From Rhodohalobacter mucosus (GTDB lineage Bacteria; Bacteroidota; Rhodothermia; Balneolales; Balneolaceae), in the NCBI RefSeq assembly GCF_003150675.1, contig NZ_QGGB01000005.1, positions 453,932 through 517,931 on the forward strand: 64,000 bases of DNA, read 5' to 3'. The first letter of the stretch is position 1. The number at the start of each line of letters is the position of its first letter. Of this stretch, positions 9,530-19,490 are shown piece after piece. Both the position numbers and the translations under genes were made by a program. The notes under the pieces are model-generated. The model was not told the origin of the DNA and searched no databases. It saw only the letters and a list, made by a program, of their open reading frames with translations.

Positions 9530-11350
9530 CTAACCGGACTCACCCGCAGCATCCGCGGTATCATCTGATGCATCGATAGATTCAGTTTCAGCCTCCGGAA
9601 CCGGCTCAGGCCGAAGCCTGTCGGCGGCCTCCGGGGTCAGGCCCCTGATAAATACTGACTGGTTGACCCTGTTCCCGCTGAAATCGATTGTCAATGACAA
9701 GCCGTTGTAGGGCGGAGATTCTCTGAGAGCCCGGTTCAGATATTGGGGATTGCCGGCGGTTTCAAGGCTTTGCAGCAGGTATGTAGCGGCATCATAACCG
9801 ATACCGGAAAAACGGTCAGGCTCCTCCCCAAAACGCGTCTCATAATCCTCTTCGAAAAATTGAACAGCGGCTGTGTCGGCTTGCATTGAAAATGGTGAAA
9901 AAGGTTCTGAATAGTAAATCTCAAAAAAGCGGCGCTGAAATGCAGATGGAGTGGCGCGCGCCCACCCTTCGGACCCCATAATCACAACTTCGCTTCTCAT
10001 CGCTTCAAGATCGTTAAGCAGAAGGTCGGCAAGAGTGGCAGCTGCCTGCCCCGTAAAAGGCGCATAGATGCCCTCGCTTGGGATGTAGTTCAGGGAGTCG
10101 ATCAATACGCTGTCGGGAGTGAAAACCTGTGTAAAATCGGATATATCGTATCCAAGGCTGGCAAAGTCCTCTTCAATATGGTAGGATATGAAGGCGCCCA
10201 GCCTTTCTGCCTCTCGCCGGAAGCTGTTGCCGGCAGCGGCACCCAGGGATCCTTTTTCAGTAAACACGGCAAGCGTATCGAGTCCCAGTTCCCTAACCGC
10301 AAAGCGGGCCATATTCCTGCCGTGCACCTCAAAGGTGGGGTTCAGCTGGAAAGCATAATTGTAATCCATATTCAGGCTGTCTGAATTGGCAAGCGGTGCC
10401 AGCATCGGAACCTGCAGTTGCTCTGACAGAGCAGCCATTCTCATTGCCGGTTCTGAAAACAGCGGACCTATCACGGCATCGGCATTCCGGCTCAGTGCAA
10501 GTTCAGTAATCGCCTGTGCCGTTGAATCGGGGTTTTCGTGTGAGTTACTGAACAACAGCTGTACTTTCTTGTCCGGGTTGCGGCTGTTAAATTCTTCGGC
10601 AGCTAAAACCATTCCCTGGTACAGGTTTCTTGGGATGGTAAAATCGGGGTCCTGTTCATCAAACACGGGAAGTACCACCCCCACATGGTAAACCATTCCC
10701 TGCGGAGCATTCGGGTAGCGGAATGACGGCCGGTTGATCGGAGCGGCGCTGTCGGGTAAGAGACGATCAGACAATTCCGCAATGGCAGAAGAGTCGCTCT
10801 CCATCTCCAGGAGTTCAGTAACCAGGGCGTTGTAGGTAAATGGATTTACCAGGTTGCGCGCCTGATTGACAAGGTCATAGCGTATAGTGCTGTTTTCACT
10901 TCTCTGAAGTGTTTCAAAACGTTCGGTTTCGGAAAGATAGTTTATGATCTGGCGATACAAACGCTGTGCATCAAAACGCACGCCGCTGCGGCTGTTGGTC
11001 TGAATGATTCTGTAGAGCAGCTCAAGGCTAAGATCGTACTGTTTCAGTCTGAAACGTGCGATTGCGGACGTATAGAGTGCTTCGGCGAAAAGATCGGTAT
11101 TGTTGCTGTCAAAGGCCCCGGCAAGTTGATTGAGAGCTGTATGGTAATTGCCGAGGGCAAGATGCGTTTTGCCCAGAAAAAGGCGTGTCTGATCATTCTG
11201 GTCCGGAAGTTCAGAAAAAACGGACAGTGCTTCGGTAAATCGCTCGGCCCTGTAAAGCTCTACACCCTCACTAAAAGATTGAGAGCGGACCTCAGGTGAG
11301 AAAATAAGTGACAGTGCAAGAAGCGGAATCAGGTGTAGAACTTTTTTCAT
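9530..11350 (-). CDS. TPR plus periplasmic binding-fold protein (LpoA-like / amino-acid receptor family)
   Basis: The 606-residue product has a signal peptide (to about VRSQ, residue 24), tetratricopeptide-like helices at about 25-150, and a type I periplasmic-binding fold at about 220-580 (YHVGVVLPVFDEQDP, NADAVIGPLFSEP, VIMGSEGWA, FSGIGYDAATYLLQS). The same helical-repeat plus binding-fold layout occurs in LpoA, the outer-membrane activator of PBP1A, and in branched-chain amino-acid receptors. There is no lipobox cysteine and no ABC transporter next to it. It lies 60 bp downstream of guaA and may be co-transcribed. The acidic C-terminal tail (EAETESIDASDD) looks unstructured. Confidence 0.8.
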   Translation of the reverse strand: MKKVLHLIPLLALSLIFSPEVRSQSFSEGVELYRAERFTEALSVFSELPDQNDQTRLFLGKTHLALGNYHTALNQLAGAFDSNNTDLFAEALYTSAIARFRLKQYDLSLELLYRIIQTNSRSGVRFDAQRLYRQIINYLSETERFETLQRSENSTIRYDLVNQARNLVNPFTYNALVTELLEMESDSSAIAELSDRLLPDSAAPINRPSFRYPNAPQGMVYHVGVVLPVFDEQDPDFTIPRNLYQGMVLAAEEFNSRNPDKKVQLLFSNSHENPDSTAQAITELALSRNADAVIGPLFSEPAMRMAALSEQLQVPMLAPLANSDSLNMDYNYAFQLNPTFEVHGRNMARFAVRELGLDTLAVFTEKGSLGAAAGNSFRREAERLGAFISYHIEEDFASLGYDISDFTQVFTPDSVLIDSLNYIPSEGIYAPFTGQAAATLADLLLNDLEAMRSEVVIMGSEGWARATPSAFQRRFFEIYYSEPFSPFSMQADTAAVQFFEEDYETRFGEEPDRFSGIGYDAATYLLQSLETAGNPQYLNRALRESPPYNGLSLTIDFSGNRVNQSVFIRGLTPEAADRLRPEPVPEAETESIDASDDTADAAGESG

Positions 11351-11410
11351 AGTCTCAAAGCGTGGTATTGATACATTCCGGTAAATTCGATCCGGGTCTG
11401 TTTGTTCCCT

Positions 11411-12961
11411 CTACTCCCACTCAATGGTCGATGGCGGTTTTGAACTGATATCGTAAACCGTCCGGTTTATGCCGCGTACTTCATTAATGATCCGGTTGCT
11501 TACCTCAGACAGAAACTCATAGGGGAGATGTGCCCAGTCGGCCGTCATACCGTCAACGCTCGTTACCGCTCGCAGGGCAACGGTAAACTCATAGGTTCGC
11601 TCATCGCCCATAACCCCCACCGATTGAACAGGAAGGAGTACGGCCAGAGCCTGCCAGACGTCGTCATAAAGGCCGTGAGCACGCAGAGAACTGATAAAAA
11701 TGTCGTCTGCTTCTCTGAGCAAATCGAGCCGCTCTTTTGTTAACTCGCCGATCACACGGATTCCAAGGCCCGGCCCGGGAAACGGATGCCGGCCGATAAA
11801 GCTTTCGGGAATCCCCAGTTCGCGACCCACATTTCTTACTTCGTCTTTGAAGAGTTCACGAACCGGTTCAATCAGTTCCATCTTCATTTTTTCGGGCAAG
11901 CCGCCCACGTTATGATGTGATTTAATGGTGGCCGATGGTCCTTTGAAGGAAACGCTTTCGATTACATCCGGATAGAGCGTTCCCTGGGCAAGGAACTTAA
12001 AATTGTTTTCGGCGGAAATAGCGTCTTCAAATACTTCAATAAATGTATTGCCGATAATTTTTCTTTTCTCCTCGGGGTCAATCACACCGCTGAGATTTTT
12101 AAGAAATAGGTCGGAGGCATTCACGCCTCTCACGGGCAGTTTAAGATGTTCGCGATACGTTGTCAGAACATTTTCGTATTCATGCTTTCGAAGCAGTCCG
12201 TTGTCCACAAAAATACATTCCAGCTGATCACCGATGGCTTTGTGGATCAGTGTGGCCACAACGGTTGAGTCGACGCCGCCTGAGAGAGCACAAAGAACCT
12301 TCTCGCTGCCCACTCTGCGCCGGATCTCATCAATCTCGGTTTCAATGAAGGAAGCGGCCGTCCAGTCGCCGCTGCACCCTGCAATATTGATGGCAAAATT
12401 TTCCAGAATTTCACTGCCCTGATCCGTATGGGCTACCTCGGGATGAAACTGTACGCCAAAAATCGGTTTTGTGTCGTGCTTAACCGCTGCAACCGGGGCA
12501 TTTTCAGTATGGGCGATGATGTGATAGGGGTAGGGGAGTTCCCTGATATGATCGCCGTGACTCATCCATACCACGGATTCCTCATAAATTCCGCTGAATA
12601 AGTCGGAGCGGTCATCAATATTGAGCTTGGCGCGTCCGAACTCACGTTTATCGGCTTTTTCTACGCTGGAGGGGTTGATGGAATGTGCCAGGGACTGAAG
12701 GCCATAACAGATACCAAGTACCGGAATGCCCATTTCAATGTAATCCATGTTCAGCGCAGGGGCTCCCGGATCGTACACGCTTTTAGGGCCTCCCGATAGT
12801 ATAATGCCTTTAGGCGGCTGGCTGCGGAACTCATCGGGAGAGGTATTGAACGGATGGATTTCACAATATACATTCAGTTCCCTCAACCTTCGTGCAATGA
12901 GCTGCGTGTACTGAGAACCGAAATCGAGGATAAGCACCCACTCATCATGATGCATTTGCAT
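11411..12961 (-). CDS. guaA: GMP synthase (glutamine-hydrolysing)
   Basis: The 516-residue enzyme converts XMP, ATP and glutamine to GMP in purine synthesis. The N-terminal class-I glutamine amidotransferase domain has [12 protein letters not shown], the nucleophile Cys in GICYGLQ, and GVQFHPE. The ATP-pyrophosphatase domain has the P-loop [10 protein letters not shown], followed by the dimerization domain ending in [11 protein letters not shown], a hallmark C-terminus. The length matches the family (about 510-525). Translation may start at the ATG at 12961 or the second Met two codons on. It heads a possible two-gene unit with the binding-fold gene downstream. Confidence 0.98.
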   Translation of the reverse strand: MQMHHDEWVLILDFGSQYTQLIARRLRELNVYCEIHPFNTSPDEFRSQPPKGIILSGGPKSVYDPGAPALNMDYIEMGIPVLGICYGLQSLAHSINPSSVEKADKREFGRAKLNIDDRSDLFSGIYEESVVWMSHGDHIRELPYPYHIIAHTENAPVAAVKHDTKPIFGVQFHPEVAHTDQGSEILENFAINIAGCSGDWTAASFIETEIDEIRRRVGSEKVLCALSGGVDSTVVATLIHKAIGDQLECIFVDNGLLRKHEYENVLTTYREHLKLPVRGVNASDLFLKNLSGVIDPEEKRKIIGNTFIEVFEDAISAENNFKFLAQGTLYPDVIESVSFKGPSATIKSHHNVGGLPEKMKMELIEPVRELFKDEVRNVGRELGIPESFIGRHPFPGPGLGIRVIGELTKERLDLLREADDIFISSLRAHGLYDDVWQALAVLLPVQSVGVMGDERTYEFTVALRAVTSVDGMTADWAHLPYEFLSEVSNRIINEVRGINRTVYDISSKPPSTIEWE

Positions 12962-13115
12962 GTATACCTGTATAAATATGTTGAAGTGTACTTTTTGGAC
13001 CGTGCAGTGAATAGGTCCCTGTAAATAAACTCCGGTTAAATGTTCGTTGTGAAAGAAATAGCAGCGATCCGCCGGTTCCTGTTAATAAGCGAATCACATA
13101 AGTTTGTGAAACCTC

Positions 13116-13496
13116 TTACCCCACTACCTCTTTATAATCGTCAACCGAAAGCAGGGCTTCCAGTTCGGAAGCGTCTGACAGTTTTATTTTAACCATCCAT
13201 CCGCTGCCGTATGGGTCGTTGTTCACCAGTTCCGGATCGTCTTCAAGTGACTCATTTATTTCTGTGATCTCGCCTGATACGGGCGCAAATAGTTCGGAAA
13301 CCGTCTTCACCGCTTCCACGGTACCAAAAACGTCATCCTGGTCAAATTCTTCACCTTCCGGTTCAAGTTCCACGAATACAATATCGCCGAGCTCGCTTTG
13401 GGCAAAATCGGTAATGCCAACTGTTACGGTACCGTCTCCATTGTCACGTACCCATTCATGTTCCCGGGTGTATTTCAGGTCATCAGGAAAATTCAT
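13116..13496 (-). CDS. gcvH: glycine cleavage system H protein
   Basis: This 126-residue lipoyl carrier shuttles the aminomethyl group between the P and T proteins of the glycine cleavage system. It starts with MNFPDDLKYTREHEWV and has the lipoylated lysine in GTVEAVKTVSELFAPV. Length and acidic composition are typical. It follows accC after about 22 bp on the same strand, so it is probably the last gene of the efp-accB-accC transcript; gcvP and gcvT are not in the window. Confidence 0.97.
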   Translation of the reverse strand: MNFPDDLKYTREHEWVRDNGDGTVTVGITDFAQSELGDIVFVELEPEGEEFDQDDVFGTVEAVKTVSELFAPVSGEITEINESLEDDPELVNNDPYGSGWMVKIKLSDASELEALLSVDDYKEVVG

Positions 13497-13518
13497 AGAA
13501 AACTGATTTTTTTACAGG

Positions 13519-14871
13519 TTAATTTTTATCAGGTGTGAATGTAAAAGATTTTTCCAGGTACTGCGTATTGAAATTACCGCTTTGGAAGTTGGGGTCATCC
13601 ATAAGCTGTATATGATAGGGTATGGTTGTTTTCACCCCTTCAATAACAAACTCTTCAAGTGCACGGCGCATTCGCATGATGGCTTCATCCCTGCTTGGCG
13701 CGCTCACGATAAGCTTGGCAATCATGGAGTCGTAATTTGGGGGTATCCTGTATCCGGAGTAGGCGTGTGTATCGACCCTTACGCTGTGCCCGCCCGGAAT
13801 ATTAAAGGATGTAATTGTACCTGCAGTCGGACGAAAATTATGCTCCGGGTCTTCCGCATTTATCCGGCACTCGATCGAGTGGCCGCGTAATTTCAGCGGT
13901 TTGGTATCGATTTTTTCACCTGCGGCAACCAATATCTGCTCTTTCACCAGATCGTAGCCTGTAATCTCTTCTGTTACCGGATGTTCAACCTGTATCCGGG
14001 TATTCATCTCCATAAAATAGAAGTTGAGATCCTTGTCAACGATAAACTCGACGGTACCGGCGCCCTCATAATCAATGGCTTTTCCGGCATTGATTGCGGC
14101 AGTACCCATTTTTTCGCGCACTTCAGGCGTCATAACGGGGGATGGGGCCTCTTCCAGGATTTTCTGGTGTCGGCGCTGAAGCGAACACTCCCGTTCACCC
14201 AAATGGATAACGTTTCCGTGCTGGTCGCCTAAAATCTGAATTTCTATGTGGCGCGGATCCACAACAAACTTTTCAATGTAAACGGCCGGATTGCTGAAAG
14301 CCGTTTCCGCTTCACTGCGGCAGGTTCGGAATGCCTTTTCAAATCCGTCTTCGTCCTGAACCACCCGCATACCGCGTCCGCCGCCGCCGGCGCTTGCTTT
14401 AATGATCACCGGATATCCGATATCGGAGGCAATTTTTTTGGCCTCATCCAGATCGTCAATCACTCCGTCCGATCCGGGAACAACGGGTACCTTATTTTTG
14501 ATCATGGTCGCTTTCGCGGTAGCCTTATCACCCATTTGGTTAATCATCTGAGGTGAAGGGCCTATAAATTTCAGATCATGTTCGGCACAAATACGGCTGA
14601 ATTCCGCGTTTTCGGCCAGAAACCCGTAGCCGGGATGGATTGCCTCTGCGTTGGTGATCTCAGCGGCTGCCAGGATAGAGGGAATTTTCAAATAACTGTC
14701 TTTGCTGGGTGCGGGGCCGATACAAACAGCCTCATCCGCAAACTTTACATGCAGACTGTGCTCATCAGCGGTAGAGTAGACCGCGACGGTTTTAATCCCC
14801 ATCTCCTTGCAAGTCCGTATGATGCGAAGAGCGATTTCACCACGGTTTGCAATTAAAATCTTTTTGAACAT
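13519..14871 (-). CDS. accC: acetyl-CoA carboxylase, biotin carboxylase subunit
   Basis: The 450-residue enzyme carboxylates biotin on AccB using ATP and bicarbonate, the first step of fatty-acid synthesis. It opens with [19 protein letters not shown] and has the ATP-grasp glycine-rich loop [11 protein letters not shown], the catalytic region [14 protein letters not shown], and [14 protein letters not shown]. Length is normal (about 445-450). It starts 6 bp after the accB stop, forming the common accB-accC pair. Confidence 0.98.
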   Translation of the reverse strand: MFKKILIANRGEIALRIIRTCKEMGIKTVAVYSTADEHSLHVKFADEAVCIGPAPSKDSYLKIPSILAAAEITNAEAIHPGYGFLAENAEFSRICAEHDLKFIGPSPQMINQMGDKATAKATMIKNKVPVVPGSDGVIDDLDEAKKIASDIGYPVIIKASAGGGGRGMRVVQDEDGFEKAFRTCRSEAETAFSNPAVYIEKFVVDPRHIEIQILGDQHGNVIHLGERECSLQRRHQKILEEAPSPVMTPEVREKMGTAAINAGKAIDYEGAGTVEFIVDKDLNFYFMEMNTRIQVEHPVTEEITGYDLVKEQILVAAGEKIDTKPLKLRGHSIECRINAEDPEHNFRPTAGTITSFNIPGGHSVRVDTHAYSGYRIPPNYDSMIAKLIVSAPSRDEAIMRMRRALEEFVIEGVKTTIPYHIQLMDDPNFQSGNFNTQYLEKSFTFTPDKN

Positions 14872-14877
14872 GAAATG

Positions 14878-15360
14878 TTATTTTTTAATGATAAAAAGAG
14901 GCTGATCGAACTCAACGGGCTGACCGTCGTCAACCAATATTTTTTGAACGGTGCCTGAAAATTCAGCTTCTATTTCATTCATTATTTTCATTGCTTCGAC
15001 GATACAAAGCGTTTCACCCTTCTCAACTTTATCTCCAGCTTTTACAAAAGGATCGGAATCGGGAGAGGGTGCTTCGTAAAACGTGCCGACAATCGGTGAT
15101 TTTACGACATCGCCGTCGGGCTGGCTATCGTCTGCAGCTTGTTTGGGCTCTTCCGCTGCAGGTGCCGGCTTCGCGTGAGCAGCAGGCTGACCCTGTGGTG
15201 GCTGAGCACTCTGTGCGGGCATCTGAAACTGCATGGGCGCAGCGGAGCTTTCGGAAGCTTTTTTCACTTTCAGTTTAAAGTCCCCTTCTTCAATGGACAC
15301 TTCATTGAGTTCCGTTTCAGAAATCATGTCCAGAAGTTTCTTAACAAGTTTTAAATCCAT
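14878..15360 (-). CDS. accB: acetyl-CoA carboxylase, biotin carboxyl carrier protein
   Basis: This 160-residue protein has an N-terminal helical part ([16 protein letters not shown]), a Pro/Ala/Gln-rich linker at about 40-80, and a biotinyl domain at about 85-160 with the biotinylated lysine in [13 protein letters not shown]. It carries biotin between AccC and the carboxyltransferase. It lies between efp (9 bp upstream) and accC, an order seen widely in bacteria. Confidence 0.98.
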   Translation of the reverse strand: MDLKLVKKLLDMISETELNEVSIEEGDFKLKVKKASESSAAPMQFQMPAQSAQPPQGQPAAHAKPAPAAEEPKQAADDSQPDGDVVKSPIVGTFYEAPSPDSDPFVKAGDKVEKGETLCIVEAMKIMNEIEAEFSGTVQKILVDDGQPVEFDQPLFIIKK

Positions 15361-15369
15361 AAGACGTAT

Positions 15370-15945
15370 TTATTTTGATTTAGCTCGTTCCAGGTAATCA
15401 CCGGTGCGTGTATCCACGCGTATATTTTCACCCTTGCTGATAAAGAGGGGTACCTGAACTACCGCACCCCCTGTAATCGTGGCGGGTTTGCTGCCGCCTT
15501 GTGCCGTGTCACCTTTTACACCCGGATCGGTATCTATAACTTCCGCTTCAATCTGATCGGGGGGCACTGCATAGAGAACATTGTCATTGTCAACATCGAT
15601 GACAAGTGTACAGATCATGCCGTCGGTAACAAACTTTTCATTTTCAACTCTCGACCTTTCAAGCGGAATCTGTTCGTACGTTTCCTGATGCATGAAAAAG
15701 AACATATCACCATCAGCATAAAGAAATTGATAGGGCTGATGCTCAACACGGATGGATTCGACATTTTCACCGGACCGGAATGTTTTGTCGATGTTCTTTT
15801 CATTTTCGACACCTTTTAACTTGGTGCGAACAAATGCAGGGCCCTTGCCGGGTTTTACATGCTGAAATTCGACGATGGTGTAGATTTCACCGTCAACCAG
15901 AATGTTCAGGCCATTGCGGAAATCGGAAGTACTGATTTTTGCCAT
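15370..15945 (-). CDS. efp: translation elongation factor P
   Basis: The 191-residue protein has the three beta-barrel domains of EF-P, which rescues ribosomes stalled at polyproline. The modification loop reads HVKPGKGPAFV, with Lys at position 34, so a lysyl- or similar lysine-modified type is expected rather than the arginine-rhamnosylated type. No modification enzyme (EpmA or similar) is in the window. It is the first gene of the efp-accB-accC-gcvH unit. Confidence 0.97.
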   Translation of the reverse strand: MAKISTSDFRNGLNILVDGEIYTIVEFQHVKPGKGPAFVRTKLKGVENEKNIDKTFRSGENVESIRVEHQPYQFLYADGDMFFFMHQETYEQIPLERSRVENEKFVTDGMICTLVIDVDNDNVLYAVPPDQIEAEVIDTDPGVKGDTAQGGSKPATITGGAVVQVPLFISKGENIRVDTRTGDYLERAKSK

Positions 15946-16054
15946 AATTCAATTAAAATTCAAGATAGAATCGAAAAATAAGGCGGCTGTTGTTCGATAA
16001 CAACCTGACTGCTGAAAGTTTACCAGATTCTTTGGTTTCAGGGATTTTGGCTTT

Positions 16055-17404
16055 TTAAAAAATGGTCCTTATCAGAATTATCAGGATCAGAACAGGACAT
16101 ATGAATTTAATGAATACGGACCATGCGGTAGTGAACCATGAATCGGCGGCATCTTTAAAACCGTTCTTGATTTCATCGATGGCACTTGTTGTTTTCCAGT
16201 AGTAACCAACAAAAATACAGATAAGCAGGCCGCCGAGGGGCAAGCCTACTGTACTGAAAATATAGTCGATATGATCGATCAGTGATGTGTTAAATGAGAT
16301 GATAAGCGAGACGGCGAGTACGGAAAGGCCAACACCCAAAGCCGCTTTCTTTCTTCGGACACCATGTTCGTCAATAACATACGAGGTGGGTACTTCGAGC
16401 AGCGAAACGGTTGAGGTGAGTGCCGCAAGGCTAAGCAGGAAGAAGAAAGATACACCGAATACGAGTCCCAGAATTCCACCCATTTGTGAAAAAAGCTCAG
16501 GGAGAATCTGAAAAATTAACGACGGACCGGCAAGAAAATCACCGGCTTCATTATATATCACCACCCCCTGCGACTGAGCCAGGAATATGCTCGGCATGAT
16601 CAGAAGGCCTGCAAGAAATGCAATTCCCACATCCGATATGGTCACATATCCGGCCGCTTCAACAATGTTCTCTTTTTTACTCAGGTACGATCCGTAGGTT
16701 ATGAGGGCACCCATGCCAAGTGAAAGAGAGAAGAAGGCCTGCCCGAGAGCAGCCAGCACCAGGCCGGTAGTAATTTTGGAGAAGTCGGGCAGCAGATACG
16801 CTCTGATGCCTTCCTGAGCGCCCGGCTGAAACAGAACATAGACGGTCATGATGATAAGTATGAGTACCAGAAGCGGCATCATCAATTTTGTTGCCCTTTC
16901 AATGCCTTCGCTTACCCCACCGCGAATAATTCCAATGGTGCAACCCATAAAAAGGATTGCAAAGATGGCGTTAACAAAACCGTTGTTGAAATCACCAATA
17001 AACGCGGCTGCCTCGTTCATTCCTGTAAACGTAAAAATCTCCACAAAAACATAGCTGAAGGTCCAGCCCGCAATAATGGTGTAAAAGGAGAGGATCATCA
17101 CACCGCATAAAATACCCCACATACCCACCAGCGGGAAAAATTTATTGTTGCTCAGGGATTTAAACGCCCCGACCGGGTTTTTCTGCGAGTTTCGCCCAAT
17201 GGATAATTCTGCAATCATAATCGGAAATCCGATTAAAAAACAGCAGATCAGGTAGATGATTAAAAAGGCGGCACCGCCGTTTGAGGCAGCTTCTGTAGGG
17301 AAACGCCAGATATTGCCAAGGCCTACTGCGGAGCCGGCAGCGGCCAGAATGAATCCGAATTTAGAGTTCCATGTACCACGGTTGTCAGCAGATGTTGTAG
17401 CCAA
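16055..17404 (-). CDS. sodium-dependent neurotransmitter:sodium symporter (NSS) family transporter
   Basis: This 449-residue protein has about 11-12 membrane helices. It has the NSS signature in helix 1, AAAGSAVGLGNIWRFP, which forms the sodium and substrate sites in LeuT-like proteins, followed by AAFLIIYLICCFLIGFP. Bacterial members import amino acids with sodium; the substrate cannot be read from the sequence. The count of about 450 residues is typical of the shorter bacterial branch (for example TnaT-like). It lies 83 bp downstream of the debranching-enzyme gene on the same strand. Confidence 0.93.
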   Translation of the reverse strand: MATTSADNRGTWNSKFGFILAAAGSAVGLGNIWRFPTEAASNGGAAFLIIYLICCFLIGFPIMIAELSIGRNSQKNPVGAFKSLSNNKFFPLVGMWGILCGVMILSFYTIIAGWTFSYVFVEIFTFTGMNEAAAFIGDFNNGFVNAIFAILFMGCTIGIIRGGVSEGIERATKLMMPLLVLILIIMTVYVLFQPGAQEGIRAYLLPDFSKITTGLVLAALGQAFFSLSLGMGALITYGSYLSKKENIVEAAGYVTISDVGIAFLAGLLIMPSIFLAQSQGVVIYNEAGDFLAGPSLIFQILPELFSQMGGILGLVFGVSFFFLLSLAALTSTVSLLEVPTSYVIDEHGVRRKKAALGVGLSVLAVSLIISFNTSLIDHIDYIFSTVGLPLGGLLICIFVGYYWKTTSAIDEIKNGFKDAADSWFTTAWSVFIKFICPVLILIILIRTIF

Positions 17405-17487
17405 GAGTGCGTCGGATTAGAATTAGGTGTGAAGACGAGGTAAAATATTCGTGAAGCTGAAAAATTCCAACTTTAGTTTTTTGACAG

Positions 17488-19485
17488 CTACGAGTGTCTC
17501 AGTTTTCTCAGCACCAGGCCCGACTGGGGTTTTGATTCTGCCTGTCCGCTCACAAGGTCGACCATCTGAGTGGATGCAAGCTCATTATTCACCAGTACCT
17601 CCCAGGTTCCGGCGGGAAGGTGCACATGGGCCGTCTCCGATTTTGTGCCGTTCAGGATAACATAATAGTCATACAAGTCACCCGAATTGGCTCCGCTGAT
17701 ATAGAAGCTTATGATAAGAGGGTTTGCGTAATGATCGAAGCAGACTTCCGATGGGTCACACTTCCGCAGGGCAGGCGCCTGTTTTCTGATGCGGATCAGT
17801 GATCGATAATAGTCATACAGAGGCTTGTTGAGCGCGATATCGTCAAAATTGATCCAGTTCGTCTCATTGTCTTTTTCGTAACTGTTGTGATCGATTTTTC
17901 CTACGTTCGGGTCTTTGCAGGGTGTTTTGGCAATGATCTTGCTTCTTGCAAACTCCTGACCTGCATGTATCATGGTGATACCCTGAGCGGTAAAGAGGCT
18001 GACAGCAGCCAGTTTTGCGATATTCATCTCCTCGTCGCTCAGTTCGATATGCTCGCTGCGATCTTCTATCACCTGGTCCTGAAGTTCCGGGTTTATGCCG
18101 ATCCGGATGAAATCACCCAACGTGTACCCGTCATGGCTTTCAAGGTAATTGACGCTATGCTCAGACGTGTTGTAGAGTCCGCCTTCTCCGTGATTAAGTG
18201 TTCCCTTGAAAATGTTTTCAAGCCTTTCACGGCGGGTTTCACGCTGCCAGTCGGAAAATATAAATCCTTTATCGTGCAGCGGATCAGATCCTTTAATGGA
18301 ATTCCGGATTCGGTCATTCCAGGAAGACCAGTCGTAGTCTGAGAAGTGGTGAGGGGAGTAATATCCGCCCCAGGGTTCAGCGATCAGTACCGCCTTTGGG
18401 TACTTTTTATGAACTTCATTTCGAATTACCTCCCAGGTTTTCTTGTCGAGAAGAGCGGCAAGGTCGAATCGGAAGCCGTCGATATGATATTCCTCAATCC
18501 AATAGAGCAGAGAGTCGATGATCATCTGCCGGGCAACGGGATTTTCAGACCGAAACTCATTTCCGGTTCCGCTTCTGTTCATCAGCTCGCCCTGTTCATT
18601 AAAACGCAGATATTCATCGGGGGCAAGGTGGGAGAGCGGGTTCACGTCAAACAGGGATGTGTGATTATAAACCACGTCCATAATGACCGATATTCTGTTT
18701 TGATGCAGTGATTTTACCACGTCCTTGAACTCGCTGACGGCAGCGGCGGTCTTACCCGAAAAGGTTCTGCTGCAGTCTGAGGCATACGAGCTTTCCGGGG
18801 CAAAAAAGAACGATGTCATATATCCCCAGTAGTTGGCCGAATACACATTCCAGGTATTATGAAACCCTTCATCCGTTCGCTTTCCGTATGGAGGTTCTAT
18901 CGGGGGAAATTTTTGCAGCGGCAGAAACTCCACACAGTTTACGCCCAATTCACGAAGGTGGGGAATGCCGCCTCTTTGACCGGTATCGATAAATTTTTGA
19001 TACGACCCGCTGCCTTTCGCAGAACTGGAGGGGTGTGCAGTAAGGTCTTTGAGGTGCGTCTCATAAATAATGAGGTCGCGCAGGTCATCCGGAAAGCAGT
19101 GAGTGTCGCCCTCCCAGTCATAATCATCCTCAAATATCAGAGATCTGGCTTCCTGTCTGTAGGTGTTTCGAACACAAACATGACGGCTGTAGGGATCCGC
19201 AAAGGGATAATTTACGTAGGGTGTGTCGGGCGCCTTCTCAAGCTCTTCGAAATCGGCTTGGTAGGCATACCATTTCCCGTTCAGACGGTCTTTCAGAGTA
19301 AGAGACCAATATCCCGCATCACTCTTATCCATGAAGTGCCGGTCACCCTCAATTGAATCGTGGCTGTCGTAAAGTATGCAGACCATACTTTCTGCCCCGG
19401 GGCAGTAGATGCTGAAATGCGTTTCATTTTCGCGGAGGGTTACCCCCGGATTTTCCCGTTTGATGGCCGTTTTCATAGATGTCAT
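17488..19485 (-). CDS. GH13 alpha-glucan debranching enzyme (pullulanase/isoamylase-like)
   Basis: The 665-residue enzyme has an N-terminal CBM48-like domain (about 10-110), a GH13 (beta/alpha)8 barrel and a C-terminal beta-domain. Barrel motifs are DVVYNHTS, the nucleophile Asp in DGFRFDLAAL, the general acid Glu in LIAEPWGGYY, and the third Asp in ESHDGYTLGD. The loop ANYWGYMTSFFFAPESSYA is typical of isoamylase/pullulanase branches that attack alpha-1,6 linkages. There is no signal peptide, so it should act on cytoplasmic glycogen or imported maltodextrin. It starts 5 bp after the metG stop, an unusual partner. No other glycogen genes are in the window. Confidence 0.9.
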   Translation of the reverse strand: MTSMKTAIKRENPGVTLRENETHFSIYCPGAESMVCILYDSHDSIEGDRHFMDKSDAGYWSLTLKDRLNGKWYAYQADFEELEKAPDTPYVNYPFADPYSRHVCVRNTYRQEARSLIFEDDYDWEGDTHCFPDDLRDLIIYETHLKDLTAHPSSSAKGSGSYQKFIDTGQRGGIPHLRELGVNCVEFLPLQKFPPIEPPYGKRTDEGFHNTWNVYSANYWGYMTSFFFAPESSYASDCSRTFSGKTAAAVSEFKDVVKSLHQNRISVIMDVVYNHTSLFDVNPLSHLAPDEYLRFNEQGELMNRSGTGNEFRSENPVARQMIIDSLLYWIEEYHIDGFRFDLAALLDKKTWEVIRNEVHKKYPKAVLIAEPWGGYYSPHHFSDYDWSSWNDRIRNSIKGSDPLHDKGFIFSDWQRETRRERLENIFKGTLNHGEGGLYNTSEHSVNYLESHDGYTLGDFIRIGINPELQDQVIEDRSEHIELSDEEMNIAKLAAVSLFTAQGITMIHAGQEFARSKIIAKTPCKDPNVGKIDHNSYEKDNETNWINFDDIALNKPLYDYYRSLIRIRKQAPALRKCDPSEVCFDHYANPLIISFYISGANSGDLYDYYVILNGTKSETAHVHLPAGTWEVLVNNELASTQMVDLVSGQAESKPQSGLVLRKLRHS

Positions 19486-19490
19486 TTTAC